In this document: positions 44,175-56,135 of the stretch, in pieces
How the letters are laid out: every line of letters begins with the position of its first letter
Numbering within the stretch: position 1 is the first letter of the stretch
The notes under the pieces: model-generated
Told to the model about the DNA's origin: nothing
The model's database searches: none
What the model saw: only the letters and a program-made list of their open reading frames with translations
Translations under genes and position numbers: made by a program
Assembly (NCBI GenBank): GCA_036186865.1
Contig: AP025042.1
Location: forward strand, 37,465,932-37,529,931
From: Eustoma russellianum
Lineage: Eukaryota > Streptophyta > Magnoliopsida > Gentianales > Gentianaceae
Length of the DNA: 64,000 bases
Direction of reading: 5' to 3'

Positions 44175-44980
44175 TGTGGTAGAGACCCTTAGTGGTTAGG
44201 GTTCAACCATATAAATTAAAGTCATTAGTTTTTTGACGCATGCGATGACTAAGACAATAGGATATGATACCATCAAACAGGTATTGTAGCAGGAAAGTAG
44301 CTAAACAGTCAATCCCCATAAATGTCTCTAATAAAAAAGTAACCATATCCTATGCAACAGTTTTACTTGTCACGTCAATATGGGAATATGATATAATATA
44401 TTAACGATTCGGTTTATACTTAGATGAAGTTCAACAGAACATTGGAAATCGAAGTTATCTAAAAAAGATTAAAAATAGATCGTAACAAATTTTTAATTTC
44501 TTTTACCAATATATTATTTGGATTAATAAATTACACCAATGTATACTAATAACGTGATAAATTATTACTAAAAGACGTGTACAGAAAGGCGAGGGAATCG
44601 CTTGAAATTTATTACATAAAATTATAGGTAGATTAGACACTGCTATGCGATTATATTTTGTGTATTTAAATAGAAAAAAAAAACAAAAAAGAGAACCCAT
44701 CCATGACTGAGAATTTGGTGTGATATTGTATGTACATGCATACAGTATCAGTGTGTAGCCTATTGTATATCTCGACAAATTATACCTTTTCCAATCACCT
44801 TTCAATATTTTTTTCTTAAAAAAATTTTATAATCTGATTATCAACTGAGCTATACCATACGAGTTCTTTCAATAGTTTTTTAAATGGTTAGGTTTCATAA
44901 AAGGAATCATGGACCAAAAGGCAAGCCTAGAGAAGGATAAATTAGATTCAATAAAAAGGAATTTTCCTAGTACATATATC
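44175..44980. other. Intergenic, AT-rich
   Basis: No gene. A fragment of the family-U tRNA-like repeat lies at about 44828-44865. Confidence 0.5.
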
Positions 44981-45271
44981 TAGGGCTGTAAACGAGTCGA
45001 GCATTGCATTGTTCAAGCTCTGTTCATTTAACTTAGCGAACGAGTCGAGCTTGTTTGTTTATTTAAACAAACATATTTACTTGTTCAAGCTTGGTTCGTT
45101 TAACTCACGAACAACATTAACGAGCCGAACACCTTAAACGAACGGTGCCACTTACCGAGCTCGAACAGAAAAAGGTGTTCAAGCTCTGTTTATTAACCTT
45201 TTATCCGAACCGAACTCGAGCTCGAACAAACGAGCCGAACAACCGAACGACTTGGTTCATTTAATTCCCTA
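44981..45271. repeat. hAT-like MITE, family 2, copy 4
   Basis: 291 bp, in the opposite orientation to copy 3. The ends are TAGGGCTGTAAACGAG and the complement TAGGGAATTAAATGAAC. The flanking 8-mers CATATATC (44973-44980) and GATATATC (45272-45279) match at seven of eight positions. Confidence 0.8.
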
Positions 45272-45279
45272 GATATATC

Positions 45280-47072
45280 AATAAGTTTTTGATGGAAGTA
45301 TGTGAAATTGTGTAGTCCCCACCTATGTGTCTCTCTCAAGATTCTATTACCCTAAACTTACTTTGAAATCGACGTTCGCAAATTGAAATTTTCCATATTA
45401 TATTTCCACGATTGAATGTTATATTGAATAAGATAAAAATACTCATCCCTGTCAAAATAATAAAAAGAAAGATAACTCATAAAATATGTGCAAAATTCTG
45501 TACAAATATATCTGAAGAGCAGCCAAGTCAAAGTTCTCTATTTTGCCTTTGTTTTTTTAATTTATTAATTCACTTGTATTTCTCCTCCTTTTATGTGAAG
45601 GGAGGGATAAATTTTCTCGTGATTTAGTTGATGAGCACCGCAAATGGGCCTTTAAAGTCAAACCATTTTGACTTTGAAGAGCTTACTAACATTCGTTAAA
45701 CGTCTAAATCTATTGAGAAAAAATAGTATTTCTCATCTTCTATTGTATTAGATAAGATCTAAATTTGACACAAATGACATGATGTGTGGTGATATTGAAG
45801 ATCCTTTCTTAAACCATATCTATCATATATCTATGTATACATTAAAAGGAAAAGAATATTGCCGTTTACTTTTTACTAGTGTTTATTTTCTAATAAAGGA
45901 TCTTCCGTTGACTTATAAACATACCTGATACTTGTTAGACTTATCACAAGACAGTGTAATTCAAAATTTTCTTTGTGACCTAATCTTCGTTGCACTTTAT
46001 AGGTACACAATGCCATGGTTAGAGTGGTATAATTTCTCCCATCGGGGATGAGCTAACTATTTAATGGAAGTATAAGTATGTATATGTTTTTGTCTTGAAA
46101 TCGTAGGAGCAAAAAAAATGGTAGTAAACACATGATTTATATTAGATTGATGGTAGCATAAGATATGTAATTCCTTCTCTCTCCTTAAACAGTGGGATGG
46201 GTGCAGAAGGTAAAGAATAACTTGATTCTCCTTGCTTCTTAAAATATTCTAAAAGCTGTCGGCCAGAAAGAGAATCTTACAACAGCTAGTGATAAGTGGT
46301 TTGACTAAAATACAGCCAAGTTGTAAAGCTTTTATCATCTCCCAGGAATATTCGTTCAGAATCTCGAGAAGAGTCGGATCGGTTTACGATCTGATATACG
46401 CAGTCTTATTTTATATTTTTGTGTAAGGGTTTGTTTCTGTGGCTCGAATCCGTAAAATCAAAATCATAAAGTAATAACATTACCAGTAACTCCAAAAACA
46501 TTCAAGAGAGGAATACTCATAAGGGTTTATGAGATGAAAGCAATAAACTTTGGTTAGTAAACCTAATGATAAATATCATACCAACCACTGTTAATAAATT
46601 TTTGCTTTTTTTCGTTTTAGTTTTTTTAGTTAATGATGTATAGGTTTTCTTTTTGTCATTGACATGATATTTGTTGAATTATCTAGGTTTTATATTCCAA
46701 ATTAATCAAATTAATCTAATGTCTGACAAAAAATAACAATGATCGTTCAATTTGTCCATAAACTAATTTGACCCTCACCAATTTTTGTTCAAATTTAAAA
46801 GGTGCAATATCTCCTTTGTGCATCCATCGAATCGATTTACTAACATAGTAAATTAGTAATATAATTTTAAATTATTCTGATGGGAAAGTTCATATGATCA
46901 TATTTTTTTTAAATACTTTTGAAGAAGGATAAAATTAAGTAACCGAGTTGTTAACTTAATGAAACTAGTTAAATACAAACGTATTATCTGATATATTAAT
47001 TACACATAGCATTTTCAAATAAAACACAGCACTAAGTTAACGGATCACTTAATATTACAGTTATTGTTTTCA
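45280..47072. other. Intergenic, AT-rich, with one SINE
   Basis: No gene is supported. The segment 46366-46500 is a minus-strand copy of SINE family S, with GGATTCGAGCC as its B-box-like core near 46440-46452. Confidence 0.5.
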
Positions 47073-47335
47073 TTTTTAATGGAGTTAATGGCACACTCTT
47101 CCTCAACTTTAGAATATAATGGAATAAAGCAAAATGATTCACTAAATTGGCTGTGCTTCTTATATTATGAGGTAGCAGTTGATCAACATAGATTGACGCA
47201 TCATTATGGGTCATCGAGAAACAACCTTTGTGAGTTTCTAATACATAGATATAGTTGCGTATATACGACCTTCTATACCTCGCCATAAACGGAAGCCTCT
47301 AACGCTGGGTAATGGTGTTATTGTTGTTAATATTA
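47073..47335 (+). repeat. Dispersed SINE-like repeat, family T, copy 3
   Basis: Longer copy including the upstream part (ATGGAGTTAATGGCACACTC, TTTAGAATATAATGG) and ending GGGTAATGGTGTTATTGTTGTT. Confidence 0.55.
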
Positions 47336-48140
47336 CATTTATTCAATAAGTTTGAACTGTTGTGCTAAGGAGAGGTAGTGCGTGTCTTTAGCTTGTTTTT
47401 GGAAGCTGGCGCAATTGATGGTCATCTGACTGTGTCAATTCCTTAATCCTTGATCACAGTTCCCCAAAATGGGGTAAAGAAAAGAACACCAACAAAAAAT
47501 GATAAATCATTTATCCAGTCGAAAGATCATGTGGATTACAGATAATATGATATCTTTCTTCTAACTATAAATTTCACTTTAAGTCAAATTTTGTAGTAAT
47601 TATTATGTAAATTTTTATAGATACTTAATCAAAAATAAAAAACATAATAATTGAAATCAAACCTTTTATTCTGTTCATTCACAACTGGTATGTTGCTGTA
47701 TGTCAATTAGTCTTTTTCTATATATAAATACAGATGGATTACTTTAAAATTAACTAAAATTTAACTAGCAATACGAAAAATAAGGGGCACCAATACCTAA
47801 ACAATTCACAGATTCCACAAAAGGTTAATGGAAAATGGGTATAAAAACAGCAGTATTGCATGTGAAAGAATTCAGTTAAGCAGCCCACCTCATCCCGGCC
47901 CTTGAGTAAACAAAAGGAGAGAAAGGAGCAAAATAGATATCTTAGCAATCTTGAGCTCTTAATCTCTGCCTTTATGTATATATATACATATATATGTAAT
48001 TTTGAGTCTTGTTCACTCGTCAAGTGAATAAGCTTGTGCAGCTTTCAGATCTCCTGATATCTGTAAAACCAAAACAAAAATTTATTGTACCTTTATATAG
48101 TGAGAAATTTTTAAGGTTCTGCAGAAGAAACGTCAATAAA

Positions 48141-51100
48141 ATGGGTGCCGAAGAACCTGTTTTCAAGTCTAAGGTCACCCTTTATGTCTTCTTTAGCTGG
48201 ATTCTTGCTGCCTTTGGTGGCCTCATGTTTGGTTATGATATTGGGATTTCAGGTAACTTCTATTTTTCTTTCTTTTGCATTTAATGATTAGGTTTCACAT
48301 TCCTAACATCCACATAGGAAAAAAAGATACAAATTCTTATAAGATACGTTGTGTATTTTAATATCCAAAGTCTTTTCTTTGTATTTCTTGAATTTCCTCA
48401 CTAATACACTAGCACATCATATCTCTATTATCATATCATTTATGTAGATACATATAGAGCCGCGGGGCCTTACTAGAAACAGACTCTCTATCCCTTGGGA
48501 TAAGGGTATTGTTTGCCCTACGACTTACCCTTCCCATACCCTAACGATAGTTTTTGATATCGTTGGGATATACTGGATCCGGATGATGATGAGGATGATG
48601 ATCGTAACATCCACATTCTTTCCATTTCCAATAGAATCAAGGATAAACTATTTCTTGACTTTGGAATATGATGAAATAAAGTAAAATGACTCACTAAATT
48701 GGATGCACTTCTCATGTTGTGAAGTACTATTTGATCGACACATCTTGACGCATCATTATGTGTCATCAGTAAACAACATCTGTGTGTATCTAACACTTGA
48801 GTATGGTTACGTACATCCGATTCTCTATGCCCCACCATAGTCAGGAGTCTTTAAGGCAATAAGGTAATGTTGTTGATAGTATCATCCACAAAGGAAAATA
48901 CGAGAATTCTTGTTAGATATGTGGATGTTAATAATGTTCCGACCATCAAAATTAAGTAGCAACTTTTCATGATATTCTGATGTGTTTTTTTGGTTTTGGT
49001 GGTGATATATAGGTGGAGTTACGGGGATGGATGATTTTCTGATAAAATTTTTCCCGAAAGTACACGAGAGGAAGTTACATGCGAATGAGAATAACTATTG
49101 TAAATATGATGATCAGCTCCTCCAGCTATTCACATCTTCGTTGTACCTGGCTGCCCTTGTATCTAGCTTTTTTGCATCAAAAGCATGTACCGTCATGGGA
49201 CGAAGGCCCACCATTTTCATGGCCTCCGCCTTCTTCATCGCCGGTGCTGTCCTCAGTGCACTTTCTGAATTCAAATGGATGCTCATCTGTGGTAGAATTC
49301 TGTTTGGTATTGGTGTCGGATTCGGAAATGAGGTATGCAAATCAACTAAATTAGTATGCGTTCGATCTTCTAACTCTGCTGAGTGCATGTCTCATCTTTT
49401 AATACGGACATGTCACGTGTATTTAATTCATCTCAGATTGATATATGTATCATAATCTTATGATTGAAGAAACTTTAGGAGAACGTATTGTTGGAAAAGT
49501 AAGTTAAATACTCTTTTGAGGTGTTCCAAACTTATATAAAACTTATGCGATGTTGTTTGGGAGATTGATATGATGTTTAGAACACTTTTAACTTGAAAAA
49601 GGTCAAATTGGATTGATACATGTCTAGGCAGGATCGAACCAAGTGAAAGCTGGAATAAAGTTGAGTGTTGTGGAGGACTTCGATCGATCTATGTAAGGGG
49701 ATATCGATCGATCGATGTGATGTGTTGCAATACTAGAACCTTTCAGCACAACATAGATCGATCACATCGATCGATCCATGTGACATCGATCGATCGATGT
49801 AAGGCCGAAGCATTCTGTCCGACTTCGATCGATCACATCGATCGTCGATCGATATGATCGATCGATGTGCCAACGGACAGAACTGTTCAGCTTGAATTGC
49901 ATCTTTTGGTCCAAGATTCATCTCTCTTCGCCTATGAACGGTAATCAACTGCTATTTGAGGTTGAAAAGAACCTGAGACATGTTTCAAAAAGGCTTTCTA
50001 ACACACCCCAAGATCTATATATAGTAGACCTTGGCATCTTCAACATAGACAATTTTTCATTCTTGAAAAACTAAAAAAACTTTCAGCACTATTCTTATTC
50101 TTCTATCTTTTCTATCATTTACTTCAACAAGAAAGTTCAATCTTCCTCTCTTAGAGCAAAAGAAAGGAAGATAGCCGTTATATCTTGGGAAACATTTGCT
50201 TGAAAACTACCTTGCTCTTCGTTAGGATCAAAATTGCTTTAAGAACAGTGACAATTCGTCACGTCTCGGCTTGATCGTTTATACTTGGTTTCCATATTCA
50301 TACTAATTTTCCAACACGTATATAAAGTAAAGAATTGTCATGTTTCGTAGAAATTATCAACTTTTAACTGTTGAGCTAACGTCTCGTTGAGAATTTTGCA
50401 GGCGGTACCCTTGTTCTTGACAGAGGTTGCACCAGTGCAACATAGAGGTGCAGTCAACATCCTTTTCCAACTGTTTGTCACAATTGGAATCTTCATTGCT
50501 AACCTAGTCAACTATGGTACCTCAATGCTACACCCCAATGGCTGGAGATTCTCTCTTGGCCTTGCAGCCGTCCCCGCCGGCTTCTTATTCATCGGCTCAC
50601 TAGTCATAACCGATACTCCTTCAAGTCTTGTTGAGCGCAAAAAGCAAGATGAAGGCAAAGCAGCCCTTAAAAAGATTAGAGGAGTCGACGATGTGGAAGC
50701 CGAGTTTGAAGAAATCTTGCACGCTTGTGAGATTGCTAGCAAGATCAAGAGTCCATTCAAGAAATTGATGAAGAGATCTGGGATCCCCCCTCTTACAATC
50801 GCGGTTATGCTACAGGTGTTCCAGCAGTTAACTGGAATTAATGCTATTATGTTCTATGCACCAGTGCTTTTCCAAACCTTGGGGTTCAAGGCTGATGCTT
50901 CCCTCTTGTCTGCTGTGATTACTGGGCTTGTTAATGTATTCAGCACTTTCGTTTCGATCTATTTAGTCGATAAAGTTGGAAGGAGAAAATTGCTCCTAGA
51001 AGCTTGTGTTCAGATGGGCATTTCCCAGGTATCTAATTTATTCTATCTTTTACCTTCATCCTCTGTCTATACATCTATATGTATATATATGTGTGTTAAG

Positions 51101-51898
51101 CACTTTGTGGGTATGTTATGTCAGGGATGTTCTTCACCCACCCTCATACACCCGTTGCTGGTCATCCCTCATTTAGATTCACCACTCCTCCCCCTACTGC
51201 CACGTAGCGGTCGGTGGGGGGAGGGTGAGGGAAAAGAGGGTGAGGTGATCCGAACCTGTCATGTCAACAATGTGGTTATGTTTAAAACAGAATGTCACTG
51301 CCCTCATCAGTTAAAGAGTGACAACAACTAATAGATACACGTAGATTAATTTAAATTTGTGACATGTATAAACAACATATTCTTGACTTACGTCTTCAAA
51401 ATTCCACAGGTCAAAGTGATCTAATGAAATAAATTGGGATTTTGGTGGTTGCAGATGGCAATTGGAGGGATCTTGGCTGTTCACTTGAAGCCAACAGGTT
51501 CACTTGACAAAACACTCGCGGCCGTGGTGGTTGTCCTAGTTTGCACATACGTGATGTCCTTTGCATGGTCTTGGGGTCCAATGGGATGGCTAATTCCAAG
51601 TGAATCCTTCCCATTGGAGACCAGAACTGCTGGCTTTGCCTTTGCAGTTAGCACAAACATGCTCTTCACTTTCTTGATTGCTCAGGCATTCTTGTCCATG
51701 ATGTGCCACATGCAAGCATTCATCTTCTTCTTCTTCTCAGCATGGATCATCATCATGGGTATTTTCGTCATTTTCCTTGTGCCTGAAACCAAGGGTGTTC
51801 CGGTCGATTCGGTGGTGGAGTTGGTCTGGATGAAACACCCTGTATGGAAAAAGTTCTTTGATGAGGACGAGCACGCAAAAGCCAACCAGAATGCATGA
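48141..51898 (+). CDS. STP-type monosaccharide/H+ symporter, four exons
   Basis: Exons 48141-48252, 49013-49332, 50402-51028 and 51455-51898 join in frame to 500 residues, the usual STP length. STP proteins import hexoses across the plasma membrane with protons; 12 membrane segments are expected. Visible features are the proton-coupling Asp in FGYDIGISGG (D33); GGVTGMDDF; MGRRPTIF (residues 99-106) and VDKVGRRK; the conserved Arg in GRILFG (R132); the sugar-site stretch QQLTGINAIMFYAP; PSESFPLETR; and the closing PETKG. C67 (NNYCKYD) and C437 (MMCHM) correspond to the lid-locking cysteine pair described in STP10. No stop or frameshift interrupts the model. Each intron carries a transposon-derived insert. 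A TATATATA stretch near 47978-47990 and CTTTATATAG at about 48092 are possible TATA elements. The exact STP subtype and substrate are not resolved. Confidence 0.95.
48456..48590 (+). mobile_element. Au-type SINE remnant in STP intron 1
   Basis: AGAGCCGCGGGGCCTTACTA, then AGAAACAGACTCTCTATCCC, TAAGGGTATTG, ACGACTTACCCTTCCC and GTTGGGATATACTGG follow the layout of the 3' region of plant Au SINEs. A related tail (GACGATAGTTTTTTACTATC, then GATATGTGTTGTTGTT) occurs near 60655, and a poorer one near 20619. Confidence 0.65.
48620..48880 (+). repeat. Dispersed SINE-like repeat, family T, copy 4
   Basis: Lies in STP intron 1 immediately after the Au-type SINE. Body and tail match 47073-47335 (GGTTACGTACATCCG, then AAGGTAATGTTGTTG). 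Confidence 0.55.
49489..50316 (+). mobile_element. Solo LTR (828 bp) in STP intron 2
   Basis: It begins TGTTGGAAAA, ends TTTTCCAACA and is bounded by exact 5-bp repeats CGTAT at 49484-49488 and 50317-50321. There is a TATATATAG at about 50016-50024. The inner part (about 49680-49870) is packed with ATCGATCGATGT motifs in both orientations. No internal coding region remains, so it is a solo LTR. It takes up most of the 1,069-bp intron. Confidence 0.9.
51125..51258. repeat. Internally deleted family-3 MITE in STP intron 3
   Basis: Keeps both ends of the family (GGATGTTCTTCACCC and GAGGGTGAGGTGATCC) and a decayed G-box (GCCACGTAGCGG), but lacks part of the centre. The flanking 9-mers TTATGTCAG (51116-51124) and TCATGTCAA (51259-51267) match at seven of nine positions. 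Confidence 0.6.
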
Positions 51899-52066
51899 AC
51901 CTGAATAGAAATACTATAAGTCGAGATGAACCTAGCATGTTTTTTTGTTTGATATTTTGTATGTGCGTTTTATTTTTTAACTTCTCTTTCGTTTGTTTGA
52001 TTTCTTGGACGTATATGTTTAACTATAGGAAATTCATGTTAGTTGTTTGTGTTTGAATTCAACATA

Positions 52067-52072
52067 AATAAA
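52067..52072 (+). terminator. Likely polyadenylation signal of STP gene
   Basis: AATAAA about 170 bp past the stop codon, followed by a T-rich tract. Confidence 0.5.
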
Positions 52073-52869
52073 GTAACAAAATATATTTTTATTTATAATT
52101 AGACAGGTTTTTGGAGTTTGGTTCATATGATTCTCTGTTCAAGGCCCTAGTTTTTTCATTCCATATGCCTATGAGTATTGGCTTTAGATATACCTTTGAC
52201 TATCATTTCATTCAAATTCTTATCCATTGAAAACTACAAGCGAGGAATCGAACTGGATGCCGTTTGCATAATCTTCCGCTGACGCAAAATTTTCAATTCA
52301 CAGGATCCTTTTAACTATATTGCAAAACATATAAAACCTAAAAGAAAGGGGGGAAAAGACAGGACATGTCTTTATCCTAGACATATTACATTCTCGTTTA
52401 AACAACCGAGATGTGTGTGTAATACAAGTTTCCCAAAGAACGGCCAAGTAGGTTGTAGTTTGATATCTTACCAAGTAAGAAGGTTATACTCCCTAGTGTT
52501 TCCATTCCAAAAAAATATTGTCTTTCAATCTGATGTAATTTACGCGATGTTTCAAAGTCAAGTCTGACAATATCTTTCACACATATGAAGTTTATTTCAA
52601 TCTTCACTGTCATAATCATATAACCATCACAACTTTCTCATCATCTGATATAACAGAGTCAAATCAAACATTGTAACTGAAAGATGAATGCTTCCAAGGA
52701 GATCATAAATTAACATTTAGAATATAACTGTCTCACATGATATTACAAGCTAATGTTGCAATTACAACTACAGAAAACACAACTTTCACATATAGCCCGT
52801 TTGATGTAAGGGGAGAAGAAACAAACAACTTGGCGCTGGTGCGGGTGCTATATGAGGACTGGGAGCTGA
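52073..52869. other. Intergenic between convergent STP and phytocyanin genes
   Basis: No gene. The two genes point towards each other, so the right part should hold the phytocyanin 3'UTR. No other feature is recognised. Confidence 0.5.
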
Positions 52870-54203
52870 TCACATAGAGAGAGGAGGAGGAGCAACCGGA
52901 GAAGGAGCCTTACAAACGTCGATACCGACTTTTTGCCCAGCTTGACAGTGGCCAGGTGTGCCACAAAGGAACCAATGGTGACCAGTAGTAGTAATGGTGA
53001 TAGAATCGTTGCCTGTGGTGTAAGTAGCAATTGGGGAAGTTGTATTGCATGATTTGTATGCAGCATGAGTCACTTGGAGGACATTGTGAAACGTTGGATT
53101 GTAGACGAAAACTGTCACGAAAGGTTTCATGGATTAGAGGCATAATCTTTGCAATTTACAACATTCTGTGAAGTGAAGAGTGAGCTAATAATCGTGAATC
53201 ATAACAACAACAATAATCATACCCAGTATATTCCAACGAAAACACATGCTATTTGCTTATCAAATATTTTTCATTTGAATAAATTTCATTTTGCATCATG
53301 GATTCTTTTTAAAAAGAAAGAACAAACAAAGAGCTCATCTGGGAAATGTGTGTTACATCCACCACTTAAATGCGCCATCAGTCAGAATCTTCTTACCAAA
53401 CCCTTAAATTCATCTACTAATCGGACACCATATTATAACACCTCATAACTTAGAAAATCAGGCTCACATGGATCATCAGATAGAAAAAATATTAATAAAC
53501 GAAAGAGAAAGAAATACACAGATGGAAACATCTTCACCAACTTAACAAGGTCACAAAAAATAAAAAAGGCAAAGGAGGGAAAGGAATAACCGCTTCCCGC
53601 TAGTAAATGTATAATGATATATACCATCCTTCTTTTTTCCATTTCTTTTTCTTTTTCCTCTGTTTGAGGTTTGATGATATCATCCCTTCGATTCAACACT
53701 ACAGACACAAATAACACATGATGTACTCCTACCTCTGAATTTCGTCAGTTGACGCGGGGGGGGGGGGGGGGGGAGGGGGGAGAATGCCCCTTTTATCAAC
53801 CGCTGCATACCATAGACTATTTTCTTGGTATATCAATTCCTTTTTCTATTATAAATAATAGGTGTATCAATTTAAGCGAGCCCGAAACTGAAGCGATTAA
53901 AAAAAAAAAAAACCAAAACCCGATTTCCAGGGAAAAGAAAAACAAATGCCAGGGAAAAAGAAGAAGAAAGAAACGTGAAGAGATTGCAGAAGGCTTACGA
54001 ATTGTATCGCCAACTTGAAAAGTCTTGTTAGCAGCCCAGGCACCGTAATCAACATGGCCGATGGTGGTCCATCCAGCAGAATCTCCCACCTTGTAAACAG
54101 CCCCTACACACAGCTGCGGCACCACACATGCACTAACAAACACCACCAACAGTAAACCCACATTTCTCATCCCAAAAACTCCTGAAGGCATCCGATTTGG
54201 CAT
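52870..54203 (-). CDS. Phytocyanin, stellacyanin-like (blue copper protein), two exons
   Basis: Exon 1 is 54203-53999 and exon 2 is 53111-52870, with donor ATTC/GTAAG and acceptor GTGACAG/TTTT, giving 148 residues. Phytocyanins are small secreted copper proteins that carry electrons in the cell wall space. A signal peptide ends near LCVGA (residue 35); a Met at residue 12 (MRNVGLLLVV) is an alternative start. The copper ligands are H77 (FHNV), C118 (FLCG), H123 (PGHC) and Q128 (AGQK). Gln in the axial place marks the stellacyanin type rather than the Met of plantacyanins and uclacyanins. C90 and C124 form the conserved disulfide. The tail is short (APSPVAPPPLSM) without the hydrophobic GPI signal common in the family, so the product is probably soluble. 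The 887-bp intron has a run of 18 G. Confidence 0.9.
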
Positions 54204-54316
54204 CCTCTTTCTTTTTGGTGGTTATTAGTGGCAGCGGATGGATAGTCCGAAGGATCGCTCTTCAAGTTTCTCGAGGTTCGGAGTATGTGTTTGATATCTC
54301 GGAAGTTTTTTCCACT

Positions 54317-54990
54317 GCACCCAAGATTTATAAAGGTTGTATAAGTAAGGTTGTCTGTCACTTCCGGTCCCACAAAAAAATGTATGGATGTAAATCAGGA
54401 TCTTAATGACCACTACTAGAAGTTTCACATAGCACATAGACATCAAAATGAGCTCATTGTCATCAAAGAAACAACCGATTCGATGGCATTGCAGCCAAAC
54501 AAGTCATTCCACAGGCCAATAATACTCTAACACTATGAAGCTAGCTTGAAAATGGTTCAAACATCCTTATCTCCGGTAAGATTTAAACCTCTTAGGTTAC
54601 TTTCAAAATTTCCTACCTAATATGTCTCGAGGACACCCAAGATTTATAAAGGTTGTACTTAAACCAGTAAGTAAGTGTCTATGTCACCTCCGGTCCCACA
54701 GAGAAATGTATGGATGTAAATCATGATCTTAATGACCACTAGTAGAAGTTTCACATAGCACAAGGAAAACACAAGGAGTCTATTGACACCGAATGAACAA
54801 TCAACAGAATGATATTACAAATTTACAACCAAACAGGTTATTTCACATGTCAATAATGCTCCACACTATGCAACTAACCTGGACATGGTTCAAACATTCT
54901 TTATCTCACTGCAAAATTTGAACCTCTTAGGTTACTTTCAAAATTTCCTACCTAATTTGTCCCGGGGACACCCCCAAGATTTATATGGGA
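54317..54990 (-). repeat. Tandemly duplicated phytocyanin upstream region
   Basis: A unit of 316-337 bp, starting at CACCCAAGATTTATAAAGGT, occurs at about 54317-54632 and again at about 54633-54970, with a third partial start at 54967. The copies share blocks such as GTCCCACA(A/G), AATGTATGGATGTAAATCA, AGAAGTTTCACATAGCACA and AACCTCTTAGGTTACTTTC but have diverged between them. The array lies directly upstream of the phytocyanin gene, and each unit includes the TATA-like sequence. Confidence 0.8.
54326..54332 (-). promoter_or_regulatory. Candidate TATA box of phytocyanin gene
   Basis: TATAAAT on the minus strand about 125 bp before the start codon. The identical sequence recurs in the duplicated unit at 54642-54648, and a partial third lies at about 54979. 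Confidence 0.5.
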
Positions 54991-55942
54991 GTACTGATCT
55001 CGTACTGGTCACCCCCAAATATTTATTTCCTTTTATTTTTCTATAAAAGTCAAATTTGACATGTGAAACATGTGGAAGGTTTGGTCACTTATGGATCGAT
55101 ACTTACACTGATTATTTATAATTTGGCATTTTCTTAGATTTGAAAGTTTGACTCCCAATTTTAAAAGTTCTCATTTTTCAATCTAAAAAATTTACAAAAG
55201 ATAATAAATCAGAAACTTAGCGATTTAAATATGAGAAATGAAATCTATTAACAGTTCAACATAAACCGAAACTAACAACGACAATTTGATAACTATGCTA
55301 CGACGATCTAAACACGAACATCGAACATGTTACTTATAGAAAGTTAGATGCAATCTATTAGTTTAACTCCAGCTCTACTACGTTATAGGGTTAAATTTGG
55401 TATCTTCTTTTTCTATGTTTAGGAGAGTGGCAACATACAGTGGAGGGGGGGGGGGGGGGGATGTTTGGTCCGATTTACGTGCACTTCCCTCTTTTTTTCG
55501 AGTGCTACATTAGGAAATCAAATTTAGAGGTTTAGATATGTTTGCAATCTGATTAGTTTGACAAAACCGATTGCTTTCACATAGGAAAACTATTTATACC
55601 ATAATCCGAAATGGCATTCTTGATATTAAGTTCCGTACTATTTTATTGTATTTTATTTTACTTAAACACATCAATCTAGGACTTTACGTTTTCAATGTGA
55701 TCAATGACATAATTTTCCTTTACTTTATAATATGATAGAATAAAGCAAAATGATTCATTAAATTGGTTGTACTTATTATATTGAAAAATTATCGAAGAAT
55801 TTTCAGTTTTCTAAGTTTTTATTGATATTGGAAAGTTATCGAAGATTTTCAGTTTTCCAAGTTTTTATTGATGCTCTTAATATTAAAGTTAATTTGTGAA
55901 TCCACCATATATACATATACATAAAGACATATGTGTGTCTAC

Positions 55943-55998
<56 letters not shown>

Positions 55999-56135
55999 GT
56001 ATGTATATATATTTTTATGTATGTATGTATATATATATATGTATGTGTGTATATATATATATATGTATATATATTACAAAAAGTTTTGGATGACCAAAGG
56101 CTTTCTAAGTCCAAGATCAGGACATACACCAAGAT
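54991..56135. other. Intergenic with family-T fragment and TATATG microsatellite
   Basis: No gene. A 16-base G run lies at 55445-55460. The segment 55707-55790 is the front part of a family-T repeat. A tandem pair beginning GTTTTTATTGAT(A/G) lies near 55800-55880. The segment 55940-56075 is a (TATATG)n microsatellite; all its apparent reading frames, on both strands, are repeats of Tyr, Ile, Met and Cys. Confidence 0.6.

Noticed and set aside
48518..48838. 106-residue minus-strand frame in STP intron 1
   Set aside because: It is the reverse of the SINE-like repeats that occur in several places. No gene.
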